Origin: Oscillospiraceae bacterium
Lineage (GTDB): Bacteria; Bacillota; Clostridia; Oscillospirales; Oscillospiraceae
DNA: 64,000 nt
Assembly: GCA_902787755.1 (NCBI GenBank)
Contig: CADAHL010000001.1
Span: 1 to 64,000, forward strand
Direction of reading: 5' to 3'
In this document: piece by piece, positions 10,373 to 18,156 of the stretch
How the letters are laid out: each line of letters begins with the position of its first letter
Numbering within the stretch: position 1 is the first letter of the stretch
Notes under the pieces: model-generated
Told to the model about the DNA's origin: nothing
What the model saw: only the letters and a program-made list of their open reading frames with translations
The model's database searches: none
Program-made: the position numbers and the translations under genes

Positions 10373-10390
10373 TCAAGATCCTTCCATCAT

Positions 10391-11563
10391 CTACACCGTA
10401 CACTCAACCCCGGCTCGAGACATCAATACAACTGATTCCACATGCTCCGTAAAGGGGAACATGTCCACCGGCTGGATATGGCGAACCTGATAGCCGCCCT
10501 GGGTGAGGATCTTCAGGTCCCGGGCCAGGGTCTCGGGATCGCAGGAGACGTAGATCACCTTGGGCGGGGCGGCCTTCAGCACGCAGCTGAGGAACCTCTC
10601 GTCACTGCCGGAGCGGGGCGGATCCATGATCACCACGTCCGGGCGGAAGCCGTCTCTGGCCATGGCCTCCAGACTCTCGCCGGCGTCTCCCGCGGTGAAC
10701 CAGCAGTTTTTCAGTCCGTTGAGCCGGGCGTTGCCGATGGCGTCCTTCACCGCGTCCCGATTGAGCTCCACGCCGATGACCTGCCTGGCCTTGTCCGCCA
10801 GACAGATCCCGATGGTGCCGATGCCGCAGTAGGCGTCCAGCACGGTCTCCGTACCGCTGAGCCCTGCCAGCTCGATGGCCTTGCCGTAGAGCGTTTCGGT
10901 CTGCACGGGATTGATCTGGTAGAAGGACCGGGGAGAGATGCGAAAGCGCTTGCCGCACAGCACGTCCTCGATATAGCCGGGGCCGCAGAGAACTTTTTCC
11001 CGGGTCCCCAGGACCACGGGACCGAAGCGGTCGTTGATGTTGAGGACCACCGTGGTGATGGCGGGAAACTTTTCCAGAAGCTCCTTCAGAAAGGGCTTCT
11101 GCAGCTTGAAGATGGGGCTGACCGCCACCAGGACCACCATGAGCTGCCCGGTGGCAAAGCCCCGGCGGACCAGCACGTGCCGCAGCCAGCCGGTGCCGCT
11201 GCGCTCGTCGAAGGTCTGGATCCTGTACCGGGGCAGCATGTCCCGGATTTGGCGGATGACGGCGTCGGATTCTGCGTCCTCGATCAGGCAGTCCTCCACC
11301 GGGACGATGGCGTGGCTGCCCGGCTGGTAGATCCCGCAGACGGGTTTCCGCTTCCGGTCCAGGCCGAAGGCCGCGTGGACCTTGTTCCGGTAGCGGGCGG
11401 GTTCCTCCATGCCCAGAATGGGCTGCACGTGCCCGAAGGGCCCCAGAAGGGCGATGCAGCGGCCCTGTTTGCGCCGCAGCTGCTCGGTATAGCTCAGGTG
11501 GCGCAGCTGACAGCCGCCGCAGCGTTTTTCGTAAGGGCAGGGGACGGGCTTCACTTTGTCCAC
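10391..11563 (-). CDS. rlmD: 23S rRNA (uracil-5-)-methyltransferase, RlmD/RlmCD-like
   Basis: This 390-residue TrmA-family enzyme would methylate C5 of a uracil in 23S rRNA using S-adenosylmethionine. It has N-terminal cysteines for a 4Fe-4S cluster (CPYEKRCGGC and a later PVEDC), the SAM-binding VLDAYCGIGTIG, MDPPRSG, and the nucleophile cysteine in YVSCDPETLARDL. The N-terminal TRAM domain of many relatives is absent. GTG 11563 is chosen because AGGTGAT lies 6 bases upstream; a GTG nine bases earlier is possible. The exact uracil targeted (RlmC, RlmD or dual) cannot be told from sequence, so the symbol is tentative. Confidence 0.85.
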   Translation of the reverse strand: MDKVKPVPCPYEKRCGGCQLRHLSYTEQLRRKQGRCIALLGPFGHVQPILGMEEPARYRNKVHAAFGLDRKRKPVCGIYQPGSHAIVPVEDCLIEDAESDAVIRQIRDMLPRYRIQTFDERSGTGWLRHVLVRRGFATGQLMVVLVAVSPIFKLQKPFLKELLEKFPAITTVVLNINDRFGPVVLGTREKVLCGPGYIEDVLCGKRFRISPRSFYQINPVQTETLYGKAIELAGLSGTETVLDAYCGIGTIGICLADKARQVIGVELNRDAVKDAIGNARLNGLKNCWFTAGDAGESLEAMARDGFRPDVVIMDPPRSGSDERFLSCVLKAAPPKVIYVSCDPETLARDLKILTQGGYQVRHIQPVDMFPFTEHVESVVLMSRAGVECTV

Positions 11564-11581
11564 GGATATCACCTCGATCCT

Positions 11582-11631
11582 ATCTTAACACGAATTTTCC
11601 CGTTTGCAAAGAGCGGGCTTTGTGTTAGAAT
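11582..11631. promoter_or_regulatory. Divergent promoters sharing one palindromic -35 box
   Basis: TTGCAA at 11604-11609 is its own reverse complement. On the plus strand it is followed 16 bases later by TAGAAT (11626-11631); on the minus strand by TAAGAT (plus 11582-11587), also 16 bases away. The ANTAR gene and the rRNA methyltransferase would then compete for one -35 element. Confidence 0.5.
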
Positions 11632-11662
11632 ACCATCAGAAAAACGAAAGGAGGCGCGCCGT

Positions 11663-12211
11663 ATGAAGCAGAGCGGGATCCGGATCGGGATCTCCCGGAG
11701 AACGGGGCTGACGGCCCTGGACATTCTGCGTATTCTGCCCGGCTATGACGTGTCGGCGGAGGTAGTCCTCCTGACCGCCGACCAGGCGGACGGCAGCCCG
11801 GAGCAGCTGGGCTGCGACGCGGTGCTCCTTTCGGAACAGGATTTCGATCTGGCCCGGGAGCTGGCCGAAAAGAGCTTTACCGCGGTCCTGATCCTCAGCG
11901 AGGATCCCGGCGCGCTGGCTTCGGCCTGCGTCAGCGAGGGGATCCTGCTGGACTCTCCGAAACGGCTGGCCGAGGCGCTGGGGGCACTGCTGGCTCTGAG
12001 CGTGCGTCTGCGGCGGCTGAGAAAGCACACCAGCAGCCTGCGCCGGAAGCTGGACGACACCCGCTTCGTCAGCCGGGCCAAGCTCCTGCTGATGACCCGG
12101 CTGCAGATGAGCGAGGAGGAGGCCCATCATTATATCGAACAGACCGCCATGGATTCCGGACGGAAGAGCAGGGAAGTGGCGGAGAGCATCATCCGCGCGT
12201 ATGAAGAATAA
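11663..12211 (+). CDS. ANTAR-domain RNA-binding antiterminator
   Basis: This is a 182-residue protein with AAAGGAGG before ATG 11663. The N-terminal ~110 residues resemble a degenerate receiver/pseudo-receiver domain, followed by a coiled coil (VRLRRLRKHTSSLRRKLDD) and a C-terminal ANTAR three-helix bundle (AKLLLMTRLQMSEEEAHHYIEQ, then SREVAESIIRAYEE). ANTAR proteins bind paired short hairpins in leader RNAs and block termination. The gene directly precedes type III glutamine synthetase, an arrangement known in Clostridia and consistent with nitrogen control of glnN through its leader at 12296-12360. No clear phosphoacceptor Asp was identified. Confidence 0.85.
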   Translation: MKQSGIRIGISRRTGLTALDILRILPGYDVSAEVVLLTADQADGSPEQLGCDAVLLSEQDFDLARELAEKSFTAVLILSEDPGALASACVSEGILLDSPKRLAEALGALLALSVRLRRLRKHTSSLRRKLDDTRFVSRAKLLLMTRLQMSEEEAHHYIEQTAMDSGRKSREVAESIIRAYEE

Positions 12212-12259
12212 TTGGTCCGGGAGCGGTTGCATTTTTACGAAAAAAACAGAATCCGGCAC

Positions 12260-12289
12260 TTGACAGGAGACATTCCGCCGGTATATAAT
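12260..12289 (+). promoter_or_regulatory. SigA-type promoter of glutamine synthetase
   Basis: TTGACA (12260-12265) and TATAAT (12284-12289) are separated by 18 bases and lead into the hairpin leader of glnN. Confidence 0.8.
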
Positions 12290-12300
12290 CTCCTGCGTTG

Positions 12301-12344
12301 AAGCGGCAAAGGCGTCGTGCATGGGCAAGGCGTCGGTGCCGCTT
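12301..12344 (+). promoter_or_regulatory. Leader hairpin before glnN, candidate ANTAR target
   Basis: AAGCGGCA (12301-12308) pairs perfectly with TGCCGCTT (12337-12344), enclosing a GC-rich loop that contains a direct repeat of AAGGCGTCG. The position, between a strong promoter and glnN and just behind an ANTAR gene, suggests regulation at RNA level. The classic pair of six-base loops with A1 and G4 is not clearly visible. Confidence 0.45.
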
Positions 12345-12369
12345 CTTAATTTATTGAAGAGAGGTCCTG

Positions 12370-14460
12370 ATGATGAACACTGCAACAGAAGTATTCGGTT
12401 CCATGGTATTCAACGACTCCGTGATGCGGGCGCGGCTTCCCAAAGAGGTCTTCCGCCAGGTGCAGCGTTCCATGCAGGAGGGCAAACGCCTGGACAGCAG
12501 CGCCGCCACCATTGTTGCCAACGCCATGAAGGACTGGGCCATTGAAAAGGGAGCGACGCACTTTACCCACTGGTTCCAGCCCATGACCGGCATCACCGCG
12601 GAAAAGCATGACAGCTTCATCTCCCCGGTGGACGGCGGCCGGGTCATCATGGAATTCTCCGGGAAAGAGCTCATTCAGGGCGAGCCGGACGCCTCCAGCT
12701 TCCCCTCCGGCGGTCTTCGGGCTACCTTTGAGGCCCGGGGCTATACCGCCTGGGACCCCACCTCTTACGCGTTTATCAAAGACAACGTGCTGTGCATCCC
12801 CACCGCCTTCTGCTCTTACGGCGGAGAGGCCCTGGATAAGAAGACGCCGCTTCTGCGTTCCATGGAAGCCCTTAACCGCCAGGGACTGCGGGTGGTGAAG
12901 CTCTTCGGCAACGCGGACGTCACGTCGGTGCGCCCCACAGTGGGTCCGGAACAGGAATATTTCCTCATCGACCAGGAGGTCTACAACAAGCGCAAGGACC
13001 TGATCTACGCCGGACGCACGCTGTTCGGCGCCAAGCCGCCCAAGGGCCAGGAGCTGGACGACCATTATTTCGGCGCCATCAAACCCCGGGTGGCGGCCTT
13101 CATGCGGGAGCTGAACGAGGAACTCTGGAAGCTGGGCGTGATGGCCAAGACCGAGCACAACGAGGTGGCTCCCGGACAGCATGAGCTGGCCCCTATTTTC
13201 ACCACCACCAATATCGCCGCCGATCACAACCAGCTGACCATGGAGCTGATGCGCAAGATCGCCAGGAAGCACGGCATGGTCTGCCTGCTGCATGAGAAGC
13301 CCTTCGCCGGCGTCAACGGCAGCGGCAAACACAACAACTGGTCCCTGAGCACCAATACCGGCATCAATCTTCTGGAGCCGGGGGACACCCCCTCCCAGAA
13401 CGCCCAGTTCCTGCTGTTCCTGTGCGCGGTGATCCAGGCGGTGGACGACTATCAGGACATGCTGCGCATCTGCGTGGCCTCGGCGGGCAATGATCACCGT
13501 CTCGGCGCCAACGAAGCGCCCCCGGCTGTGCTGTCCATCTTCGTGGGGACCGAACTGGAGGGAATCCTGGAGGCCATCGAGCGGGATGAGCCCTACGGCG
13601 GCAAAGAGAAGGAGCAGATCAAGGTCGGCGTGCACGTGCTGCCCAAGTTTCCCAAGGATACCACGGATCGGAACCGCACCTCTCCCTTTGCCTTTACCGG
13701 CAATAAATTCGAGTTCCGTATGCTGGGCTCCGCCCAGTCCATCTCCGGCCCGAATGTGGTCCTGAACACGGCCGTGGCCGAGTCTCTGCGCCAATATGCG
13801 GATATCCTGGAGCAGGCGGAGGATTTTGAGAGCGCTCTGCACGACCTGATCCGGAACGTGATCCGGGAGCACAAGCGCATCCTGTTTAACGGCAACGGCT
13901 ACGACGACGCCTGGCTGAAGGAGGCCGAGCGCCGGGGCCTTCTGAATCTGAGATCCACGCCGGACTGCGTGCCCTATTACCTGGCGGAAAAGAACATCGA
14001 GCTGTTCTGCAAACATCGGGTGTATTCCGAGACCGAACTGCGTGCCCGGTACGAGATCAAGCTGGACAGCTACTGCAAGGTGCTGCGGATCGAAGCCCTG
14101 ACCATGCTGGATATGGTCTGGAAGGACATCCTTCCCGCAGTCAGCGCCTATTCCAAACAGCTGGCCGAGACCGCGCTTTCCAAGAAGGAACTGGGACTGG
14201 ACTGCTCCTTCGAAAAGGACCTGGCTACCCGGCTCACGGCGCAGATGAATCTGGCGGCGTTGAAGGCCAGGACCCTGGAGTACGCCATGATGGACGTGAA
14301 GACCTTCACCGACAGCCTGGAGCTTGCCCGGTATTATCGGGACGCGGTGCTGCGGGCCATGAACGAGCTGCGCATCGTGGTAGACGAGCTGGAGACCAAT
14401 ACCGCCTCCGCCTTCTGGCCCTATCCTTCTTACGGAGATATCCTGTTCAGCGTCAACTGA
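12370..14460 (+). CDS. glnN: Glutamine synthetase type III
   Basis: This 696-residue enzyme makes glutamine from glutamate, ammonia and ATP in the cytoplasm. Length near 700 residues marks the GSIII class, against about 450 for GSI. Visible family segments include [11 protein letters not shown] (metal-binding Glu residues), [37 protein letters not shown] and the [16 protein letters not shown] substrate region. GAGAGG precedes the ATG pair at 12370/12373. It follows the ANTAR gene and a promoter-plus-hairpin leader, so control by nitrogen status through antitermination is likely. A strong bidirectional terminator follows. Confidence 0.96.
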   Translation: MMNTATEVFGSMVFNDSVMRARLPKEVFRQVQRSMQEGKRLDSSAATIVANAMKDWAIEKGATHFTHWFQPMTGITAEKHDSFISPVDGGRVIMEFSGKELIQGEPDASSFPSGGLRATFEARGYTAWDPTSYAFIKDNVLCIPTAFCSYGGEALDKKTPLLRSMEALNRQGLRVVKLFGNADVTSVRPTVGPEQEYFLIDQEVYNKRKDLIYAGRTLFGAKPPKGQELDDHYFGAIKPRVAAFMRELNEELWKLGVMAKTEHNEVAPGQHELAPIFTTTNIAADHNQLTMELMRKIARKHGMVCLLHEKPFAGVNGSGKHNNWSLSTNTGINLLEPGDTPSQNAQFLLFLCAVIQAVDDYQDMLRICVASAGNDHRLGANEAPPAVLSIFVGTELEGILEAIERDEPYGGKEKEQIKVGVHVLPKFPKDTTDRNRTSPFAFTGNKFEFRMLGSAQSISGPNVVLNTAVAESLRQYADILEQAEDFESALHDLIRNVIREHKRILFNGNGYDDAWLKEAERRGLLNLRSTPDCVPYYLAEKNIELFCKHRVYSETELRARYEIKLDSYCKVLRIEALTMLDMVWKDILPAVSAYSKQLAETALSKKELGLDCSFEKDLATRLTAQMNLAALKARTLEYAMMDVKTFTDSLELARYYRDAVLRAMNELRIVVDELETNTASAFWPYPSYGDILFSVN

Positions 14461-14471
14461 AAATGATCGGA

Positions 14472-14510
14472 AAAACGGCAGCGGGCCCTTCACAAGCCCG
14501 CTGCCGTTTT
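14472..14510. terminator. Bidirectional intrinsic terminator (glnN / peptidase-like gene)
   Basis: A 15-base perfect stem, AAAACGGCAGCGGGC with its complement, has a 9-base loop and ends in TTTT on both strands. It separates convergent genes. Confidence 0.9.
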
Positions 14511-14528
14511 GCGTCTGTCGGATCCCGT

Positions 14529-15170
14529 TCAGCTGATGGGACGGACCACCACCAGATTGCTTACAAGATAATTGCTGTGCTTTCGGATATACGCCTCATA
14601 TTCCCGGCGATTGATATAGTATTGCCGGCCCCAGGAGGAGATCCGCAGCCAGTTTTCATCCAGGCCGGTGACAGTTACATAGTGGGCCTTGGTGGCAGCG
14701 GCGGGCACGAAGCGTCCGTCCTGAAATCGTACATAAAAGTTCAGCCGGTCCTTTCCCCAGAACCTGGGAAAATTGGGGCCGATAGAGAGGATGACGGGAA
14801 TATTTCTCCGGAGCATCTCCTCCGCCCGCTCCCAGAGCCGCCCGCCGGAGGCGGCCCAAAAAGCCCGATAGGGCAGATGCTTTTCCCAAAACATCAGATT
14901 GAGTCCCGCGATCAGGCCGATGCCGTTGATGCCGATATTCGGGATCAGCAGAAAGAAGCGGCGGCACAGGCGCTCCAGCTCCCGGTTATACTCCTCAAGA
15001 GGAATCGGCGTCCGGTCCCGACCCTCCAGATAGGCGCAAAGATCCAGAGCGGCAACGGGGCCGCAGCCGCATTTACGGATCATGTTGTTGTCAGAGCGCA
15101 TCTGGCTGCCGCCATAGGACAGGCTCTTGCCGTCGCTGATCTGAAGAAAGGGACGTGACAGGCCGATCAT
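14529..15170 (-). CDS. C39-like cysteine peptidase fold protein
   Basis: This is a 213-residue protein. A Cys-rich block KCGCGPVAALDLCAYL holds the likely catalytic Cys, and AHYVTVTGLDENWLRISSWG looks like the His-containing half of a papain-like/C39_2 active site. No signal peptide or membrane segment is clear, so it may act in the cytoplasm. ATG 15170 is chosen because AAGGAG precedes it; an upstream in-frame start at 15224 lacks a binding site. The promoter on the minus strand is TTGAAG-17-TATAAT (15196-15224). Substrate is unknown. Confidence 0.65.
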   Translation of the reverse strand: MIGLSRPFLQISDGKSLSYGGSQMRSDNNMIRKCGCGPVAALDLCAYLEGRDRTPIPLEEYNRELERLCRRFFLLIPNIGINGIGLIAGLNLMFWEKHLPYRAFWAASGGRLWERAEEMLRRNIPVILSIGPNFPRFWGKDRLNFYVRFQDGRFVPAAATKAHYVTVTGLDENWLRISSWGRQYYINRREYEAYIRKHSNYLVSNLVVVRPIS

Positions 15171-15195
15171 AGCTGCTCTCCTTGCTTTTTTTGCT

Positions 15196-15224
15196 ATTAT
15201 ACCGCAAAAAAGCGCAGCCTTCAA
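15196..15224 (-). promoter_or_regulatory. Promoter of the C39-like gene
   Basis: TTGAAG (15219-15224 on minus) and TATAAT (15196-15201) are 17 bases apart, 26 bases before the chosen start. Confidence 0.7.
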
Positions 15225-15320
15225 TCATGGGAAAAGAAAGATTTACAAGGAAAAGATGCCACACATAGTTTTTTCGGGACTTCAAATACTATCCTTGCCC
15301 AATGGGAAGGAGGACGACTG

Positions 15321-15650
15321 ATGAAACGAACAACGATCGGGATCCTGATCCTGGTTCTGGCTCTGTGCGCGACAGCCCTGACCGGCTGCGGCAGTTACCG
15401 CGGACAGCCGGATCTGACGCCGGATCTCACGCCCATGCCGGAGCCGGACTGGAACGACGGCTACGTCGATGACGACGCCGACGGGCGGATCGACGACCAT
15501 GGCCGTGTGGACGACGGCGGGATCATCGGCGAGCCGGGTACGGATATGGACGGCACGCATCGGGACGGGAACGGGGGAGAACCTGCGGCCCCCGGAACCA
15601 GCCCCGCGCCATCCGGCACCCCGGCTCCGACGGCAACGGTCAGACCCTGA
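15321..15650 (+). CDS. Small acidic lipoprotein
   Basis: This 109-residue protein has a lipoprotein signal peptide (hydrophobic ILILVLALCATAL then the lipobox LTGC). The mature part is short, Asp/Gly-rich (DDDADGRIDDHG, WNDGYVDD) and ends in a Pro/Thr/Ala-rich low-complexity tail. It would be anchored on the outer face of the membrane. AAGGAGG precedes the ATG. No function can be assigned; the Asp-rich repeats might bind calcium or simply act as a spacer. Confidence 0.75.
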   Translation: MKRTTIGILILVLALCATALTGCGSYRGQPDLTPDLTPMPEPDWNDGYVDDDADGRIDDHGRVDDGGIIGEPGTDMDGTHRDGNGGEPAAPGTSPAPSGTPAPTATVRP

Positions 15651-15654
15651 CCGG

Positions 15655-15692
15655 AGAGCGCTTCGCAGCATGCGGAGCGCTCTTTGCCGTTC
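15655..15692 (+). terminator. Possible terminator after small lipoprotein
   Basis: GAGCGCTtcgcagcatgcggAGCGCTC forms a 7-base stem followed by a weak TTTG tract. Confidence 0.4.
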
Positions 15693-15757
15693 TTGACTTT
15701 TTTCCGCCCCGGTGCTACCATGACGAACAAGCGGATAAGCCCAAGGAGGTTCTGTTC

Positions 15758-16858
15758 ATGTCGATTCTGGTCACCCGGTCCTCGATGCCGGATTTTGAAG
15801 AATACTGCGCGGAGATCCGCGATCTGTGGGACAGCCATTGGCTGACCAATATGGGCGATAAGCACCGGCAGCTTCAGAGAGAACTGGAAGAACAGCTGAG
15901 AGTGGAGCACGTGACGCTTTACACCAACGGCCATCTGGCGCTGGAAAACATTCTCGCGGCTTTTGAGCTGCCCCAAGGCGGCGAGGTGATCACCACGCCC
16001 TTTACCTTTGCCTCCACCACCCACGCCATCGTGCGCTGCGGTCTCACTCCGGTGTTCTGCGATGTGAATGAAGAGGACTATACTCTGGATGTGAGCAAGG
16101 TCGAGAGCCTCATTACAGAAAAAACCGTGGCGATTCTGCCGGTGCACGTGTACGGCGGACTGTGCGACGTCAGCGCCCTGGAGCGGATCGCAAAAGAGCA
16201 CGGATTGAAGCTCATCTATGACGCGGCCCACGCCTTCGGAGTGGAGAAGGACGGGATCAGCGCGGCCTGCTTCGGCGACGCCTCCATGTTCTCCTTCCAC
16301 GCCACCAAGGTGTTCAATACCATAGAGGGCGGCGCGGTGTGCTATCATGACGACGGACTGGTCCAGCGGCTGGACGATCTGAAAAACTTCGGCATCCGCG
16401 GACCGGAAGACTGCGCCTACGTGGGCGGAAACGCCAAGATGAATGAATTTCAGGCCGCGATGGGCCTGTGCAACCTGCGCCATCTGGATCGGGAGATCGA
16501 GAAGCGCCGGGCGGTGGACGCCCGGTATCGGCAGCGTCTGGAAGGCGCTCCCGGCCTGAAGCTTCGGGCGGAGCAGCCCGGCGTCAAAGCCAATTACGCC
16601 TACTTCCCGGTGTTGTTCCAGGGAAAGCTGAGCCGGGACAGAGCCTATGAGCTGTTGGCGGAGCAGGACATTTTTGCCAGAAAGTATTTTTACCCGCTGA
16701 CCAATGCCTTTGACTGCTACCGGGATCTGCCGGGCGGGCCGGAAAAAACACCTGTGGCGCTGAGACTGAGTCAACAGGTGCTGACGCTGCCCATCTACGC
16801 CGACCTCGACCTGCAGGACGTGGACAGGATCTGCGATAATCTTTTGAGCAATCTGTGA
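15758..16858 (+). CDS. DegT/DnrJ/EryC1/StrS-family PLP aminotransferase
   Basis: This 366-residue sugar aminotransferase-like protein has the family pattern NGHLALENILAAF (cofactor phosphate region), TTPFTFASTTHAI, DAAHAFGV and the PLP lysine in SFHATKVFNTIEGG. Members transaminate nucleotide-linked keto-sugars during surface polysaccharide or secondary-metabolite synthesis. The gene stands alone rather than in a sugar cluster, so its substrate is open. CCAAGGAGG precedes ATG 15758. The following gene (DUF4342) has its own promoter. Confidence 0.9.
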   Translation: MSILVTRSSMPDFEEYCAEIRDLWDSHWLTNMGDKHRQLQRELEEQLRVEHVTLYTNGHLALENILAAFELPQGGEVITTPFTFASTTHAIVRCGLTPVFCDVNEEDYTLDVSKVESLITEKTVAILPVHVYGGLCDVSALERIAKEHGLKLIYDAAHAFGVEKDGISAACFGDASMFSFHATKVFNTIEGGAVCYHDDGLVQRLDDLKNFGIRGPEDCAYVGGNAKMNEFQAAMGLCNLRHLDREIEKRRAVDARYRQRLEGAPGLKLRAEQPGVKANYAYFPVLFQGKLSRDRAYELLAEQDIFARKYFYPLTNAFDCYRDLPGGPEKTPVALRLSQQVLTLPIYADLDLQDVDRICDNLLSNL

Positions 16859-16896
16859 ACGAATCGTGTGGGAACTGTAAACTTCCCTCCGGGAGA

Positions 16897-16924
16897 TTGC
16901 AGTTTCGGCCATATGTGGTATAAT
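16897..16924 (+). promoter_or_regulatory. Promoter of DUF4342 gene
   Basis: TTGCAG (16897-16902) and TATAAT (16919-16924) are 16 bases apart. Confidence 0.7.
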
Positions 16925-16956
16925 AAGGCAGAAATACAACAAAGGAGGGCAAATCT

Positions 16957-17292
16957 ATGAACATTTCCGACGTGATCAATAAACTCAAGGAACTGGTCCA
17001 GAAGGGCAACGTCTCCCGCATCCTGGTTCGCCGGGGCGGCGAGGCCGTGCTGAACATCCCCGTGAGCGTGGGCGTGGCCGGCGCTGTGGTGGGTCTGGCC
17101 GCTGCCAAATGGGCCCTGATCGCCGCCGCTCTGGCGACCTTCGGCTTCGGCTGCACGGTTGAGATCGTCAAGCAGGACGGTCAGGTGGTAGAGGTCGTCA
17201 AGCAGGAGGACAGCCAGCGCTTCCGTGACGCCGCCGATCATGTGATCGACTCCGTGAAGGACGCGGTCAGCGGGAAAAAGAACGACGATTAA
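16957..17292 (+). CDS. DUF4342 domain protein
   Basis: This 111-residue protein has an N-terminal amphipathic part (VINKLKELVQKGNVSRILVRR), a hydrophobic hairpin rich in Ala/Gly (VAGAVVGLAAAKWALIAAALATFG) and a basic/acidic tail. The layout, in which a helix-loop precedes a pair of membrane-embedded segments and a Glu/Lys tail, fits the DUF4342 family. Function of the family is unknown. AAAGGAGG precedes the ATG, and it has its own promoter and terminator, so it is monocistronic and likely well expressed. Confidence 0.8.
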   Translation: MNISDVINKLKELVQKGNVSRILVRRGGEAVLNIPVSVGVAGAVVGLAAAKWALIAAALATFGFGCTVEIVKQDGQVVEVVKQEDSQRFRDAADHVIDSVKDAVSGKKNDD

Positions 17293-17302
17293 CGCGCCGC
17301 AG

Positions 17303-17336
17303 AAGGCAGGACGGCTTTACCGCCCTGCCTTTTTTG
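17303..17336 (+). terminator. Intrinsic terminator after DUF4342 gene
   Basis: AAGGCAGGACGG pairs with CCGCCCTGCCTT over a 5-base loop, followed by TTTTTT. Confidence 0.9.
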
Positions 17337-17384
17337 GAACATTTTTACGACTGACCGCGTCAAACCGGTAAAGGAGGGATAAAT

Positions 17385-17879
17385 ATGAAGCTGTACATCA
17401 AGCAGAAGGTCTTCTCCTGGGGAGACCGCTTCAACGTCAGGAACGAGCATGAGGAGGACCGCTACACGGTGGAGGGAGAGGTCTTCTCCCTGGGCAAAAA
17501 GCTGCACGTCAAGGACATGATCGGAAATGAAGTCGCCTTCATCAAGGAGAAGGTCTGGAGCTGGCTGCCTCGGTACGAGGTCTATGTCCGCGATACCTTG
17601 GTCGGCACCATCGTGAAGGAATTTACCTTTCTGAAACCCCGATTCCATATCGAGGGCTCCGACTGGCAGATGGAGGGGGACTTCTGGGGACACGATTATA
17701 AGGTCACCCGGAACGGCACCGAGATCATCTCCATCCGGAAGGCCTGGTTCACCTGGGGCGACAGCTATGAGCTGGAGATCGGGGAAGGCGTGGACGAACT
17801 GAAGGCCCTGGCCATGGTACTGGCCATCGACTGCGCCGCGGCCAGCGCCGCCGCTGCCGCCGCCAGCACCTCCGGTTGA
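17385..17879 (+). CDS. LURP-one-related/tubby-like C2 protein
   Basis: This 164-residue protein has a beta-rich repeat pattern with VFSWGDRFNV, VFSLGKKLHV, KVWSWLPRYEV and WFTWGDSYELEI, matching the LURP-one-like (YxjI, former DUF567) fold. The C terminus ends in an alanine-rich helix. The family is related to tubby-like barrels and has no established bacterial function; a lipid or small-ligand role is only speculation. GTAAAGGAGGG precedes ATG 17385. It follows DUF4342 and precedes tRNA-Gly. Confidence 0.8.
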   Translation: MKLYIKQKVFSWGDRFNVRNEHEEDRYTVEGEVFSLGKKLHVKDMIGNEVAFIKEKVWSWLPRYEVYVRDTLVGTIVKEFTFLKPRFHIEGSDWQMEGDFWGHDYKVTRNGTEIISIRKAWFTWGDSYELEIGEGVDELKALAMVLAIDCAAASAAAAAASTSG

Positions 17880-17913
17880 GACCGGGCCTGGGCCCTTGGC
17901 GGAAAAATAGGGA

Positions 17914-17942
17914 TTGAAATTCCCGGCCGACTGTGCTATAAT
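17914..17942 (+). promoter_or_regulatory. Promoter of tRNA-Gly
   Basis: TTGAAA (17914-17919) and TATAAT (17937-17942) are 17 bases apart, 10 bases before the tRNA. Confidence 0.75.
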
Positions 17943-17952
17943 GAACACACTT

Positions 17953-18026
17953 GCGGATATAGTTCATCGGTAGAACGTCGGCTTCCCAAGCCGAAAGGGT
18001 GGGTTCGATTCCCATTATCCGCTCCA
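17953..18026 (+). tRNA. tRNA-Gly (CCC)
   Basis: A 7-base acceptor stem GCGGATA/TATCCGC, D-loop AGTTCATCGGTAGAAC, anticodon loop TTCCCAA (anticodon CCC), T-loop GGTTCGATTCC and encoded CCA tail make a complete cloverleaf. It reads GGG glycine codons. Confidence 0.95.
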
Positions 18027-18033
18027 GGGTCAC

Positions 18034-18065
18034 AAAACTCCAGGTCGTTACGATCTGGAGTTTTT
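18034..18065 (+). terminator. Terminator after tRNA-Gly
   Basis: AAAACTCCAG pairs with CTGGAGTTTT around an 11-base loop, followed by T residues. Confidence 0.85.
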
Positions 18066-18156
18066 GCGTAACGGGGTTTCCTTCCGGCAAGGCCATGAGG
18101 CCCTTCGGGAGGAACCGGATCCCCGTGTTCCGTGTGGAAAACAATAGGAGAATCTC

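Noticed and set aside
12346..14493. 715-codon minus-strand frame opposite glutamine synthetase
   Set aside because: It is antisense to a fully supported gene and has no protein-like motifs.
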